A stretch of DNA of 26,640 nt from Lachnospiraceae bacterium UBA7784. Its GTDB lineage: Bacteria > Bacillota > Clostridia > Lachnospirales > Lachnospiraceae. The notes beneath the pieces are model-generated. The model was given only the letters and a program-made list of their open reading frames with translations, was not told where the DNA came from and did no database searches. The stretch lies in the NCBI GenBank assembly GCA_002480925.1, contig DLDA01000051.1, forward strand, positions 13,541 to 40,180. The letters run 5' to 3'. Shown here one piece after another: positions 1 through 8,244 of this stretch (position 1 is its first letter; each line of letters starts with the position of its first letter). The translations under genes and the position numbers were made by a program.

Positions 1-645
1 ACAGATAAGAAGGACAATAGCAGTAAAAAGGATACGGACAAGAAGCTTGTGTTTTCAAAAAAAGGCGCAGGTGATTATCAGATAGCCACAGAAAGCACGC
101 CACTTACCCTCAGGAAGACTCCCGGTAAATCGGGAATTCCGCTTATTGGTATCCCAAAGGATATGGTCATTGCTGTGACGAAGACCAGTGGATCAAAGAG
201 CGATGACTGGGCTTATACCTCCTATAAAGGGATCAAGGGATATGTGTCAATGGATTTCCTGAAAAGGGTGAAGGCTCCGAAGAAGGGAGATTCCATAGCA
301 TATGAGGATGCGCTCTATTCAGTTATCTCAGTATCAGGAAAGAAGGTAAAGGCTGCATATAAGAAAAATACAGATGCAAAGGCTACATCTGCTGTTATAC
401 CGGACAGCTTCATAAGAGGAAGCTATACCTATACGATTACCTCGATAAGTAGCAAGGCGTTTTCCGCCTCAGGGAAGCTTGACAGTGTAGAGATAAAATC
501 AGAAAGCATAACAAGCATTTCAAAGAATGCCTTCAAGAGTCTGGATAAAAAAACTATTATCAAAGTTCCTGAAAAGAAGCTTTCCAAGTACAAAAAGCTG
601 ATAAAGAGATCAGGGGCTAAGCTGGAGGTCAGTAAGAAAGCGTAA
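1..645 (+). CDS. Secreted/surface protein, SH3 domain plus BspA-like repeat (5' end outside window)
   Basis: The reading frame is open from the first base, so this is the C-terminal part (about 214 residues) of a longer protein. The GTG at position 49 is internal, not the start. It opens with a Lys/Asp/Ser-rich linker. A bacterial SH3-like domain follows, seen as LTLRKTPG, then DDWAYTSYKGIKGYV. The last 110 residues look like a degenerate BspA-type leucine-rich repeat region (IPDSFI, ITSISSKAF, ITSISKNAF), ending in a Lys-rich tail. Such modules are known from cell-wall-binding or host-contact proteins of Lachnospiraceae. The signal peptide and any enzymatic domain would lie upstream and cannot be seen. 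The gene converges on rarA with 15 bases between stops and no clear terminator between them. Confidence 0.75.
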   Translation, partial: TDKKDNSSKKDTDKKLVFSKKGAGDYQIATESTPLTLRKTPGKSGIPLIGIPKDMVIAVTKTSGSKSDDWAYTSYKGIKGYVSMDFLKRVKAPKKGDSIAYEDALYSVISVSGKKVKAAYKKNTDAKATSAVIPDSFIRGSYTYTITSISSKAFSASGKLDSVEIKSESITSISKNAFKSLDKKTIIKVPEKKLSKYKKLIKRSGAKLEVSKKA

Positions 646-660
646 GGAATAGAAGAGTCT

Positions 661-1977
661 TTATCTGTCAAGTGAAGTCAGCCTTTTACTGATCTCTACC
701 TCCTCTCCCTGATCTGAGGGCTGATAGAAGTGCATTCCCTGGACTGAGTCAGGAAGATACTGCTGCTTTACATAGTGACCAGGGAAATCATGTGGATATT
801 TGTAACCTATGCCGTGACCGAGCTTTGCGGCGCCGGAGTAGTGTGAATCTCTCAGATAGGCGGGTTCCTGATCGGTAATTGTGCTCTTTACATTGTCCAT
901 TGCTGCATAGATGGCATTAGTGCAGCTGTTGGACTTAGGAGCACATGCAACATATATAGCGGCCTGTGAGAGGATAAGCTGGCTTTCAGGCATACCGACG
1001 CGCTCCACCTCCAGAGCGGCAGAGGAAGCCACGACCATAGCCATAGGGTCAGCATTCCCTACATCCTCAGAGGCACATATCATAATCCTTCTGGCAATGA
1101 ATTTCACATCCTCTCCGGCAGTAAGCATCTTGGCAAGATAATATACAGCGGCGTCAGGATCTGATCCACGCATGCTTTTGATGAAGGCAGAGATCGTATC
1201 ATAATGACCATCACCATTCTTGTCATAGCCTATGACTCTCTTCTGTATGCATTCCTGTGCTACGTCCATAGTGATATGGATCAGACCATCTCTGTCAGGA
1301 TCTGTAGTCACTGCGGCCAGCTCCAGCGCATTCAGTGCCCGGCGGGCATCACCGTTTGCCATATCGGCGAGAAAATCAATGGCATCCGGATCGGCTTCTA
1401 TATTCAGCCGGCCAAGACCTCGGGTCTGGTCGGAAAGAGCACGGGAAAGAACTGCCTTGATATTCTCAGGGGTTAGTGGATGCAGTTCGAAAATGATAGA
1501 ACGTGACAGAAGGGCAGAATTCACCTCGAAATAAGGATTCTCAGTAGTAGCGCCGATCAGTATGACAGTTCCGTCCTCGACAAAGGGAAGCAGATAGTCC
1601 TGCTGTCCCTTGTTGAAGCGGTGGATCTCATCGATGAAGAGGATGGTACGCCGTCCATACATACCTAGAGTATCTTTGGCCCGTGCGACGACCTCCTCCA
1701 TATCCTTCTTCCCTGATGATGTGGCGTTTATCTGCATGAATTCAGAGCTAGTCGTATTGGCAATCACACGCGCTATAGTAGTCTTTCCTGTGCCGGGAGG
1801 ACCGTAAAAGATAACTGAGGACAGCTTGTCAGCTCTGATGGCGCGGTAGAGCATCTTATTATGCCCCAGGATGTCATCCTGTCCCACTATCTCATCGAGT
1901 GTCTTAGGCCGCATACGCTCAGCAAGAGGCGCCTCGCTTTTCTTATTTTCATTTGCCATATAGTCAAACAGATCCAT
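661..1977 (-). CDS. rarA: Replication-associated recombination protein A (RarA/MgsA), AAA+ ATPase
   Basis: A clamp-loader-like AAA+ ATPase that acts at stalled replication forks. With the start chosen here it has 438 residues, normal for the family. Walker A is GPPGTGKT (residues 59-66), Walker B is ILFIDEIH (112-119), sensor 1 lies in GATTENP, and an arginine-finger region SALLSRS follows. The C-terminal half has the family's tetramerisation signatures, such as RGSDPDAA and the ending around GIGYKYPHDF. I chose the ATG at 1977 because AAAGGAG lies five to six bases upstream. The frame stays open 13 codons further, to 2016, but that start has no such site. It is transcribed divergently from the aldo/keto reductase out of a shared palindromic region. 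Identification is by motif and overall resemblance. Confidence 0.95.
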   Translation of the reverse strand: MDLFDYMANENKKSEAPLAERMRPKTLDEIVGQDDILGHNKMLYRAIRADKLSSVIFYGPPGTGKTTIARVIANTTSSEFMQINATSSGKKDMEEVVARAKDTLGMYGRRTILFIDEIHRFNKGQQDYLLPFVEDGTVILIGATTENPYFEVNSALLSRSIIFELHPLTPENIKAVLSRALSDQTRGLGRLNIEADPDAIDFLADMANGDARRALNALELAAVTTDPDRDGLIHITMDVAQECIQKRVIGYDKNGDGHYDTISAFIKSMRGSDPDAAVYYLAKMLTAGEDVKFIARRIMICASEDVGNADPMAMVVASSAALEVERVGMPESQLILSQAAIYVACAPKSNSCTNAIYAAMDNVKSTITDQEPAYLRDSHYSGAAKLGHGIGYKYPHDFPGHYVKQQYLPDSVQGMHFYQPSDQGEEVEISKRLTSLDR

Positions 1978-2006
1978 TGCAGCTCCTTTAAGAATTCTTT
2001 TTAGAT

Positions 2007-2039
2007 ATTCTATCACAAACTTTTGTTTTGTGGTAGAAT
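2007..2039. promoter_or_regulatory. Palindromic bidirectional promoter between rarA and the aldo/keto reductase
   Basis: A 13-base inverted repeat (2007-2019 and 2027-2039, 12 of 13 matching) surrounds a 7-base centre. Each outer arm reads as an extended -10 element (TGGTAGAAT on plus, TGATAGAAT on minus) pointing outward. Predicted starts are near 2046 (+) and 2000 (-), giving leaders of about 40 and 23 bases. No good -35 box is visible on either strand, consistent with extended -10 promoters. Confidence 0.5.
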
Positions 2040-2084
2040 AGGATTTATATCCGATGAAAATATTTTTTGCAGAAAGGAGATAGA

Positions 2085-3089
2085 ATGGCTGATATATATG
2101 TGGCGAGTGACAGCCGGTATGACAGAATGAAATACAACCGGGTAGGCAGGAGTGGACTGCTTTTTCCGGCCGTATCGCTGGGCTTCTGGCATAATTTTGG
2201 CAGCATAGGCGATTTCGGGAACATGAGACAGATGATGCGGACTGCCTTTGATCTGGGTATCACGCAGTTCGATCTGGCAAATAATTACGGACCGGAGTAT
2301 GGAAGGGCGGAGATAAATGCCGGCAGGATCCTTCATGAGGACTTCATGCCCTACCGTGATGAGCTCATCATCACGACAAAGGCCGGATTCGATATGTGGC
2401 CGGGACCATATGGAGATCACGGCAGCAGGAAGTATCTGATCGCGAGCATCGATCAGTCGCTTAAGAGACTGGGGCTTCCTTATGTGGATATATTCTATCA
2501 TCACAGGCCGGATCCGGATACACCGCTTGAGGAGACCATGGAGGCCCTGCTTCAGATAGTAAGGAGCGGAAAGGCCATCTATGCTGGTATTTCAAACTAT
2601 AATGCCGAGCAGACCAGGGCAGCAGTCAAGATAGCGAGGAAGATCCATCTGCCTCTTGTCGTGAACCAGAGACGCTATTCCATCTTTGACAGAAAGATAG
2701 AAAGGGAGGGCCTTATGGATACCGCAGACGAGGAGGGCCTTGGGATCATAGCCTTCTCGCCGCTGGCGCAGGGGCTCTTAAGTGACAGATATTTAAACGG
2801 CATCCCGGCAGACAGCAGGATAGGCCATGACCCGAGGTATCTCCACAGGGAAGACCTGACAGAGAAGAAGCTTACAGCTATTAGGGCACTTGATCAGATG
2901 GCCGGGGAGAGAGGACAGTCTCTTGCTGATATGTCGCTTGCCTGGGCACTAAAGAATCCGGCAGTGGCTTCAGTCATCATCGGGGCATCTAAGCCTGAGC
3001 AGATAAGAGACAATGTGAACTTCCTGCAGAATGACACATTTACAGATGATGAGCTTAAGAGGATAGACGAGATCACAAAGGATATTTGA
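2085..3089 (+). CDS. Aldo/keto reductase, YghZ / L-glyceraldehyde 3-phosphate reductase type
   Basis: An NADPH-dependent aldo/keto reductase of 334 residues. It closely resembles E. coli YghZ (Gpr): it shares the blocks SLGFWHNFG, DLANNYGPEYG, TKAGFDMWPGPYG and SRKYLIASIDQSLKRLG. The expected catalytic tetrad is present as D63, Y68, K99 and H140 (in FYHHR). GAS near the C-terminus fits the NADP-binding loop. YghZ reduces L-glyceraldehyde 3-phosphate and methylglyoxal. A detoxifying or triose-phosphate role here is inference. The ATG at 2085 follows GAAAGGAG at 7 bases. A TTG 18 bases upstream is in frame but overlaps no ribosome binding site. proC starts 14 bases after the stop, so the two genes are probably co-transcribed. 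Confidence 0.9.
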   Translation: MADIYVASDSRYDRMKYNRVGRSGLLFPAVSLGFWHNFGSIGDFGNMRQMMRTAFDLGITQFDLANNYGPEYGRAEINAGRILHEDFMPYRDELIITTKAGFDMWPGPYGDHGSRKYLIASIDQSLKRLGLPYVDIFYHHRPDPDTPLEETMEALLQIVRSGKAIYAGISNYNAEQTRAAVKIARKIHLPLVVNQRRYSIFDRKIEREGLMDTADEEGLGIIAFSPLAQGLLSDRYLNGIPADSRIGHDPRYLHREDLTEKKLTAIRALDQMAGERGQSLADMSLAWALKNPAVASVIIGASKPEQIRDNVNFLQNDTFTDDELKRIDEITKDI

Positions 3090-3103
3090 GGAAAGGCAAA
3101 GGA

Positions 3104-3907
3104 ATGGGAAAAAGAATAGGATTCATTGGCGCAGGCAATATGGGATCGGCAATGCTTGCCGGTATACTTGGGGCAGGACTTGCCAGAGCAGATGAGGTGA
3201 TCGCCTCGGTAAGGAGTGAGGAGACGGCCGGCAGGATAAGGGATAAGTATGGGATCGAGGTGACTCATGACAATAGAAGAGCAGCAGAGGCATCGATAGT
3301 CTTTCTTGCAGTAAAGCCGGCCCAGCTCCCTGGAGTCTGTGATGAGATAAGAGAGACGATAGGGGATCAGCTGATCATTTCTGTGGCAGCAGGCTTTGAT
3401 CTGAAAAAGCTTCATGCCGCACTTGGACAAGATGCTCATATCATACGTTCGATGCCTAATACACCGGCCATGGCAGGAGAGGCAATGAGTGCGCTATGCA
3501 CAGATGATAAGGTAAACGATCAGGAGAAGACGACAGCGGTCAGGATGTTTGAGAGCTTTGGTAGGGCAGAGCTTGTTGCCGAGGATCTGATGGATGCCGT
3601 GACAGGAGTCTCAGGATCATCTCCGGCCTTTATCTATATGATAATAGAGGCAATGGCTGATGCTGCCGTCGCAGAGGGAATGCCGCGCCGTCAGGCCTAT
3701 GTGTTTGCCGCCCAGTCGGTGCTTGGCTCCGCAAAGATGGTACTTGATACAGGAAAGCATCCGGGCGAGCTAAAGGATGCCGTTACATCTCCGGCAGGTA
3801 CTACTATAGAGGGATGCGCTGCGCTGGAGAGAGACGGGATGAGAGCGGCAATGATCGACGCTGTCCGTACTGCAGCCAGGAAATCAAGGGAGATGTCCGG
3901 GAAATAA
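3104..3907 (+). CDS. proC: Pyrroline-5-carboxylate reductase
   Basis: The last step of proline synthesis: reduction of 1-pyrroline-5-carboxylate with NAD(P)H. The protein has 267 residues, typical for the family. An N-terminal Rossmann motif GAGNMG (9-14) follows a short beta strand. AVKPAQL and IIRSMPNTPA are family blocks. The C-terminal dimerisation domain carries the signature VTGVSGSSPAF, followed later by TSPAGTTIEG. The start at 3104 has GAGGAAAGG overlapping the preceding stop codon. An earlier in-frame ATG-like start would overlap the reductase gene. A strong terminator hairpin follows at 3927, closing this unit. Confidence 0.95.
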   Translation: MGKRIGFIGAGNMGSAMLAGILGAGLARADEVIASVRSEETAGRIRDKYGIEVTHDNRRAAEASIVFLAVKPAQLPGVCDEIRETIGDQLIISVAAGFDLKKLHAALGQDAHIIRSMPNTPAMAGEAMSALCTDDKVNDQEKTTAVRMFESFGRAELVAEDLMDAVTGVSGSSPAFIYMIIEAMADAAVAEGMPRRQAYVFAAQSVLGSAKMVLDTGKHPGELKDAVTSPAGTTIEGCAALERDGMRAAMIDAVRTAARKSREMSGK

Positions 3908-3926
3908 TAAATAGAATGGCTGTTTG

Positions 3927-3972
3927 GAGGCCCTGGATTGTGCATAGTGCACAAACCGGGACCTCTATTTTT
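3927..3972 (+). terminator. Rho-independent terminator after proC
   Basis: An 18-base-pair stem (3927-3944 with 3948-3965; two mismatches, one G-U) with a 3-base loop is followed by TATTTTTG. It lies 20 bases after the proC stop and just upstream of the fruR promoter. Confidence 0.85.
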
Positions 3973-3996
3973 GTGAACTATTTTGGAAGAAAATGA

Positions 3997-4025
3997 TTGA
4001 TAAAGACAGAATATCGTGCTAATAT
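3997..4025 (+). promoter_or_regulatory. Promoter of the fruR-fruK-fruA operon
   Basis: TTGATA (3997-4002), a 17-base spacer and TAATAT (4020-4025). The predicted start is near 4032. The leader holds two similar stretches, AATGAAGGG (4035) and AATTGAAGGA (4054), about two helical turns apart. They could be operator half-sites for FruR, but this is speculative. Confidence 0.55.
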
Positions 4026-4086
4026 TTGAAATGTAATGAAGGGTTGTGATAGGAATTGAAGGATTATAGAAAGGACAGTGGATACA

Positions 4087-4830
4087 GTGCTTACAGAAGA
4101 GAGACTTTCGAGGATACTCTCGCTGGTAGAGACAAAGGGCTCGGTGAGTATTGCAGATCTGCTTGAGGAGCTAGGAACCAGCGAGTCGACTGTAAGACGT
4201 GATCTCGACCAGCTCGACAGCGAGGGGAGGCTTACCAGAGTAAGGGGCGGTGCGATCGCTAAGGAGAACAGGCGGCTTCTGCGCGATGATGAGGTAAGCA
4301 GGAGAAAGATCAGGATGGTCTCCGAGAAGGAGACCATTGGGTCCCTGGCTGCCGGGCTTATAGAGAAGGATGATTTCGTATATATAGATTCAGGCACCAC
4401 GACAGCTCAGATGCTCGGCCATATATCACAGAAGGAGGCTACATATATCACGAATGGACTAAGCCATGCTATGACTCTCGGTGCACTGGGCTTCAGGGTC
4501 TTTGTTCTAGGAGGAGAGTTCAAGAGCACGACTGAGTCGATAGTCGGAGAGGAAGCCGTGGGACTTCTGATGAAGTACAACTTTACCAAGGGCTTCTTCG
4601 GTACTAACGGTATCACAGTAAAGGAAGGCTTCACGACACCTGAGCTGAAGGAGTGCATGGTAAAGAAGGCTGCCTTTGAATCGTGCAGACAGAGATTTAT
4701 CCTTGCAGACAATTCAAAGTTCGGAGTTGTATCTGCGGTAAGCTTCGGGGGATTTTCGGAGGCAGATGTGATAACCGATCATGTGCCGGGGAGCTTCAGA
4801 AGATACAGTAACATAAGGATGGCAGAATGA
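4087..4830 (+). CDS. fruR: DeoR-family transcriptional regulator of the fructose operon
   Basis: A DNA-binding repressor of the DeoR family, 247 residues. The N-terminal winged helix-turn-helix begins LTEERLSRIL and includes the signature SESTVRRDLDQLDSEG followed by RVRGGA. The C-terminal sugar-phosphate sensor domain shows DSGTTTAQ, YITNG, VLGGEF and GFFGTNG. In Firmicutes such proteins sit first in fructose operons and respond to fructose 1-phosphate. The gene order here (regulator, 1-phosphofructokinase, fructose PTS) matches that of Bacillus subtilis fruR-fruK-fruA, which is why I assign the role. The start is uncertain: GTG at 4087 gives the usual MLTEER opening, with AAAGGA 11 bases away. 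GTG at 4078 is in frame but only 2 bases after that site. Confidence 0.88.
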   Translation: MLTEERLSRILSLVETKGSVSIADLLEELGTSESTVRRDLDQLDSEGRLTRVRGGAIAKENRRLLRDDEVSRRKIRMVSEKETIGSLAAGLIEKDDFVYIDSGTTTAQMLGHISQKEATYITNGLSHAMTLGALGFRVFVLGGEFKSTTESIVGEEAVGLLMKYNFTKGFFGTNGITVKEGFTTPELKECMVKKAAFESCRQRFILADNSKFGVVSAVSFGGFSEADVITDHVPGSFRRYSNIRMAE

Positions 4831-4860
4831 AGGCGGATTCTGCGGATCAGGAGGCAGATC

Positions 4861-5784
4861 ATGATAATGACAGTCACCTTTAATCCCTCGCTTGACTATA
4901 TTGTAAGCGTAGACGATTTCAGGACAGGACAGGTAAACAGGACTACAAAGGAGCTACTTTTCCCAGGCGGCAAGGGACTGAATGTGTCTATGGTGCTTAA
5001 GAATCTGGGAATGGATTCTGTTGCGGTGGGGTTCATGGCAGGTTTTACCGGCAGGGCCATTGAACAGATGATGGAAAGCCGTGGCATTGATACGAGCTTC
5101 ATCGAGGTGGAGGAAGGTATCTCAAGGATCAACGTGAAGCTGAGAAGCAGGGAGGAGACAGAGATAAACGGAATGGGACCGGCTATCTCAGCGGAGAATA
5201 TAGACGAGCTCTATAAGAAGCTCGATGCGCTATCAAGGGATGATATCTTAGTCCTTGCCGGATCAATCCCTTCAGTCATGCCTGAGTCCATGTATATGGA
5301 TATCATGAAGTATCTTAAGGGACGGGGAGTCAGGATAATAGTGGATGCGACAAGGGATTTGCTCGTGAATGTGCTTCCTCTGCATCCATTCCTGATAAAG
5401 CCGAATAATCACGAGCTGGGTGAGATCTTCGGGGTCAGGCTTGAGACAAAGGAGGAGGTGATCCCCTATGCCAGAAAGATGCAGGAAAAGGGGGCGGAGA
5501 ATGTCCTTATTTCTATGGCAGGACAGGGGGCTTTGCTTATAGACGGGGACGGCAGGGTCACCGAGTCGGATCCGCCAAAGGGCAAGGTCAGAAACTCGGT
5601 CGGAGCCGGAGACTCCATGGTGGCCGGATTCATTTACGGCTATCTGACCAGTGGAGGGGATTTTGAAAGGGCGTTTTATACAGGACTTTGTACAGGAAGC
5701 GCCTCGGCGTTTTCAGATGATCTGGCCACTAGGCCGGAGGTTGTATCCCTGCTCGATCAGCTGGGAAAAGGAGGTATATTATGA
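4861..5784 (+). CDS. fruK: 1-phosphofructokinase
   Basis: A PfkB-family sugar kinase of 307 residues. It phosphorylates fructose 1-phosphate, delivered by the fructose PTS, to fructose 1,6-bisphosphate. The N-terminal signature TFNPSLDY and GGKGLNVSMVLKNLG (36-50) are typical of the hexose-phosphate branch of the family. The C-terminal signature VGAGDSMVAGF contains the catalytic aspartate (D251). LIKPNNHELGEIFG is the usual mid-domain block. The start at 4861 has AGGAGG 6 bases upstream. The stop overlaps the fruA start in an ATGA at 5781-5784, which suggests translational coupling. A tagatose-phosphate kinase is the main alternative, but the neighbouring fructose PTS argues for FruK. Confidence 0.93.
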   Translation: MIMTVTFNPSLDYIVSVDDFRTGQVNRTTKELLFPGGKGLNVSMVLKNLGMDSVAVGFMAGFTGRAIEQMMESRGIDTSFIEVEEGISRINVKLRSREETEINGMGPAISAENIDELYKKLDALSRDDILVLAGSIPSVMPESMYMDIMKYLKGRGVRIIVDATRDLLVNVLPLHPFLIKPNNHELGEIFGVRLETKEEVIPYARKMQEKGAENVLISMAGQGALLIDGDGRVTESDPPKGKVRNSVGAGDSMVAGFIYGYLTSGGDFERAFYTGLCTGSASAFSDDLATRPEVVSLLDQLGKGGIL

Positions 5785-7838
5785 GGGTAAAGGATCTGCT
5801 TTCACCGGAATGCATAGAGCTTTCCGGAAAGGCTTCTGACAAGGCAGATGTGATCAGACAGATGGTCGACCTGATGGTCCGCCGCGGCAACATCAGCGAC
5901 AGAGAGGCCTATGAAAAAGGGGTATTTGCAAGAGAGGAGGAATCTACTACAGGTATAGGAGACGGTATAGCGATTCCTCACTGCAAGTCAGATGCGGTAA
6001 AGGCACCGGGGCTTGCAGCAATGGTGCTGCCGGATGGTGTAGAATTTGATGCACTTGACGGTCAGCCGGTACATCTTATTTTTCTTATAGCAGCGCCGAA
6101 CACAGAGGATAATGTACATCTGGAGGTGCTTGCCAGACTTTCAGAGCTTCTTATGGACTCTGATTTCATAGATGCTCTTTTACATGCAGGATCAAAGGAG
6201 GAATTCCTTGCAGTGATCGATAAGGCTGAGAGCGGGCGGCAGGAGGCCGATGCGAAAAAGCAGCAGGCGCCGTCAGGTCAGAATGACTATGAGGTCCTTG
6301 CGGTGACAAGCTGTCCTAACGGAGTGGCTCACACCTATATGGCTGCAGAGGCTCTTGAAAAGGCCGGAAAGAAGCTTGGAGTAAGGATAAAGGTAGAGAC
6401 CAGAGGAAGCGGCGGAGCAAAAAATGTAGTGACGGACGCTGAGATCGCCGCAGCAAAGGGGATCGTGATCGCAGCTGACGCAAATGTCCCTATGGACCGC
6501 TTTGATGGAAAGCCTCTTGTCGAGGCAAGAGTCGCGGACGGGATCCATAAGCCTGAAGAGCTAATAAACCGTGCAAGAAAGGGTGATGCTCCTGTATATC
6601 ACTCTGCCAAGGGCGTGGGGCATACTGATGATTCTGCAAAGGGCAGCGCCGGACACAAGATATACACAAGCCTTATGGCCGGTGTTTCAGCCATGCTTCC
6701 ATTTGTAATAGGCGGCGGTATCCTTACAGCTATAGCCTTCCTTATAGACACTATTCTTGGCTTCGGCACGACAGGAGGATCAAACTTCGGATCCATGGTG
6801 CCTCTGTCAGCCTTCTTCAAGTATTCGGGCGGACTGGCAATGAGCCTTATGGTGCCTGTGCTGGCCGGCTTTATAGCTTATTCAATAGCAGACAAGCCGG
6901 GACTTGCGGTAGGTTTTCTTGGCGGACTCTTAGCGGCGAACGGAAATGCTCTTGCGGATAATTTCGCGAAGATATGGCCTGATGGACTCGGAGGCTTCCA
7001 GGGCTTTATAGACCGCTTTGCCTTCCAGCACAGCGGAAACACAGTATCAGGCTTCCTCGGAGGTATTGCAGTAGGCTTCCTGGCCGGATATATAGTCCTC
7101 TGGCTTGAGAAGAGTACAGAGAAGCTTCCTAAGTCAGTTCAGGGAATAAGACCTATGCTCATATATCCGGTGATCGGAATGTTTATAGTGTCTATTATCA
7201 TGTGCTTCATATTCAACCCTCTGATCGGACTTATAAACACCGGGCTTTCGGACATGCTTACTGCCCTCGGACGTTCAGGAATGGTATGGCTTCTAGGCAT
7301 GATTCTTGCAGGAATGATGGCTGTGGATATGGGAGGCCCGATCAACAAGGCAGCCTATGTATTCGGCACATTCATGCTGACAAACGCATCAGAGTATTTA
7401 AGCAAGGGAGCGCAGCAGTCTGATCCTAAGGTAGCACTCTGCTATATGTCGATGGCAGCCGTGATGATTGGCGGTATGTGCCCTCCTGTAGGAATAGCTA
7501 TCGCATCGAAGCTTTTCCCGGGCAAGTTTACCAAAACTGAGAAGGAAGGCTTTGTGTCGAATATAGTAATGGGAGCAAGCTTCATAACAGAGGCGGCTAT
7601 CCCGTTTGCAGCATCTGATCCGGCTCATGTGATCCCGGCGACCTTCTGCGGATCAGCAGTAGCAGGCCTGCTTTCAGCCCTGTTCGGCTGTACACTGATG
7701 GCTCCTCACGGAGGTGTCTTCGTAATAGCTACTATAGGCAGATGGCCTCTCTTCCTGCTCGCATGGCTGATCGGATCCTTTGTCACAGCGATCCTTTTGG
7801 GAGTGCTCAGGAAGGAAGTAGCAGCAGAAGACAGATAA
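5781..7838 (+). CDS. fruA: PTS fructose-specific transporter, EIIABC fusion
   Basis: A single 685-residue polypeptide carries all three enzyme II domains for fructose. EIIA covers residues 1-150 with the phosphorylated histidine H67 in IAIPHCKS. EIIB covers about 168-265 with the phosphocysteine C178 in AVTSCPNGVAHT. EIIC covers about 293-680, with many membrane segments (for example MLPFVIGGGILTAIAF). Linkers between domains are rich in Lys, Gln and Ala. Phosphate passes from EI to HPr to H67 to C178 to fructose at carbon 1 as the sugar enters the cell. The product is the substrate of the upstream FruK. The A-B-C order and length are those of Firmicute FruA. No terminator hairpin is evident after it. 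The ptsH promoter begins within 40 bases of the stop. Confidence 0.95.
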   Translation: MRVKDLLSPECIELSGKASDKADVIRQMVDLMVRRGNISDREAYEKGVFAREEESTTGIGDGIAIPHCKSDAVKAPGLAAMVLPDGVEFDALDGQPVHLIFLIAAPNTEDNVHLEVLARLSELLMDSDFIDALLHAGSKEEFLAVIDKAESGRQEADAKKQQAPSGQNDYEVLAVTSCPNGVAHTYMAAEALEKAGKKLGVRIKVETRGSGGAKNVVTDAEIAAAKGIVIAADANVPMDRFDGKPLVEARVADGIHKPEELINRARKGDAPVYHSAKGVGHTDDSAKGSAGHKIYTSLMAGVSAMLPFVIGGGILTAIAFLIDTILGFGTTGGSNFGSMVPLSAFFKYSGGLAMSLMVPVLAGFIAYSIADKPGLAVGFLGGLLAANGNALADNFAKIWPDGLGGFQGFIDRFAFQHSGNTVSGFLGGIAVGFLAGYIVLWLEKSTEKLPKSVQGIRPMLIYPVIGMFIVSIIMCFIFNPLIGLINTGLSDMLTALGRSGMVWLLGMILAGMMAVDMGGPINKAAYVFGTFMLTNASEYLSKGAQQSDPKVALCYMSMAAVMIGGMCPPVGIAIASKLFPGKFTKTEKEGFVSNIVMGASFITEAAIPFAASDPAHVIPATFCGSAVAGLLSALFGCTLMAPHGGVFVIATIGRWPLFLLAWLIGSFVTAILLGVLRKEVAAEDR

Positions 7839-7872
7839 GGGTAAAACAGTCTTTAAGAAAGAGAGCATGTCT

Positions 7873-7880
7873 GTTATAAT
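7873..7880 (+). promoter_or_regulatory. Extended -10 promoter of ptsH
   Basis: TGTTATAAT carries a perfect TATAAT at 7875-7880 with the TG extension. The -35 region at 7852 (TTTAAG, 17-base spacer) is weak. It provides ptsH with expression independent of the fru operon. Confidence 0.65.
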
Positions 7881-7928
7881 ATATACAATATTGATTCGGA
7901 ATAGCACAGATTTTCAGGAGGAAATATC

Positions 7929-8186
7929 ATGAAGGAATTCAAGTACACGATCACAGATCCACAGGGTATTCATGCAAGACCGGCAGGCCTTTTTGTAAAG
8001 GCAGCTGCCAAGTATCCATGCAGGGTTACTATAGCAAAGGACGGTAAGGAAGTAGATGCGAAGAGGATCCTGGGAGTTATGAGCCTCGGTGTCAAGCAGG
8101 GACATGAGGTAACTATCTGCACTGACGGCGAACAGGAGGAAGAGGCCTGCGCTGAGCTGGAGCAGTTCATGAAGGATAATCTTTGA
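7929..8186 (+). CDS. ptsH: Phosphocarrier protein HPr
   Basis: The small (85-residue) histidine phosphocarrier of the PTS. It takes phosphate from EI (next gene) and gives it to EIIA domains such as FruA. The active-site histidine H15 sits in GIHARPAG. The regulatory region reads DAKRILGVMSLG, so the position of the conserved Ser46 (KSIMGVMSLG in Bacillus) is Arg46. HPr kinase could therefore not phosphorylate it at the usual place. I recall other clostridial HPr proteins with KR here, so this is probably lineage-wide rather than a mutation. The start follows AGGAGG at 7 bases. A terminator-like hairpin separates it from ptsI. Confidence 0.95.
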   Translation: MKEFKYTITDPQGIHARPAGLFVKAAAKYPCRVTIAKDGKEVDAKRILGVMSLGVKQGHEVTICTDGEQEEEACAELEQFMKDNL

Positions 8187-8193
8187 TATTTCG

Positions 8194-8244
8194 GGTGCCG
8201 CAGGAAGTGTCGTGACATATGACAGGTCCTGTGGCGCCTTTTTT
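8194..8244 (+). terminator. Terminator/attenuator hairpin between ptsH and ptsI
   Basis: A 12-base-pair GC-rich stem (8194-8205 with 8227-8238, including G-U pairs) is followed directly by six T. The inner part can fold further (TGTC with GACA). Only 28 bases remain before the ptsI start, which leaves no room for a separate promoter, so ptsI probably depends on read-through. Confidence 0.75.

Noticed and set aside
1978..2016. Upstream start of rarA giving a 451-residue protein
   Set aside because: The ATG at 1977 has a close AAAGGAG and the usual family N-terminus; the longer form would start inside the promoter region.
2013..2504. Minus-strand open frame of 163 codons
   Set aside because: It lies inside the aldo/keto reductase gene, has no recognisable domain and looks like a shadow of the coding frame.
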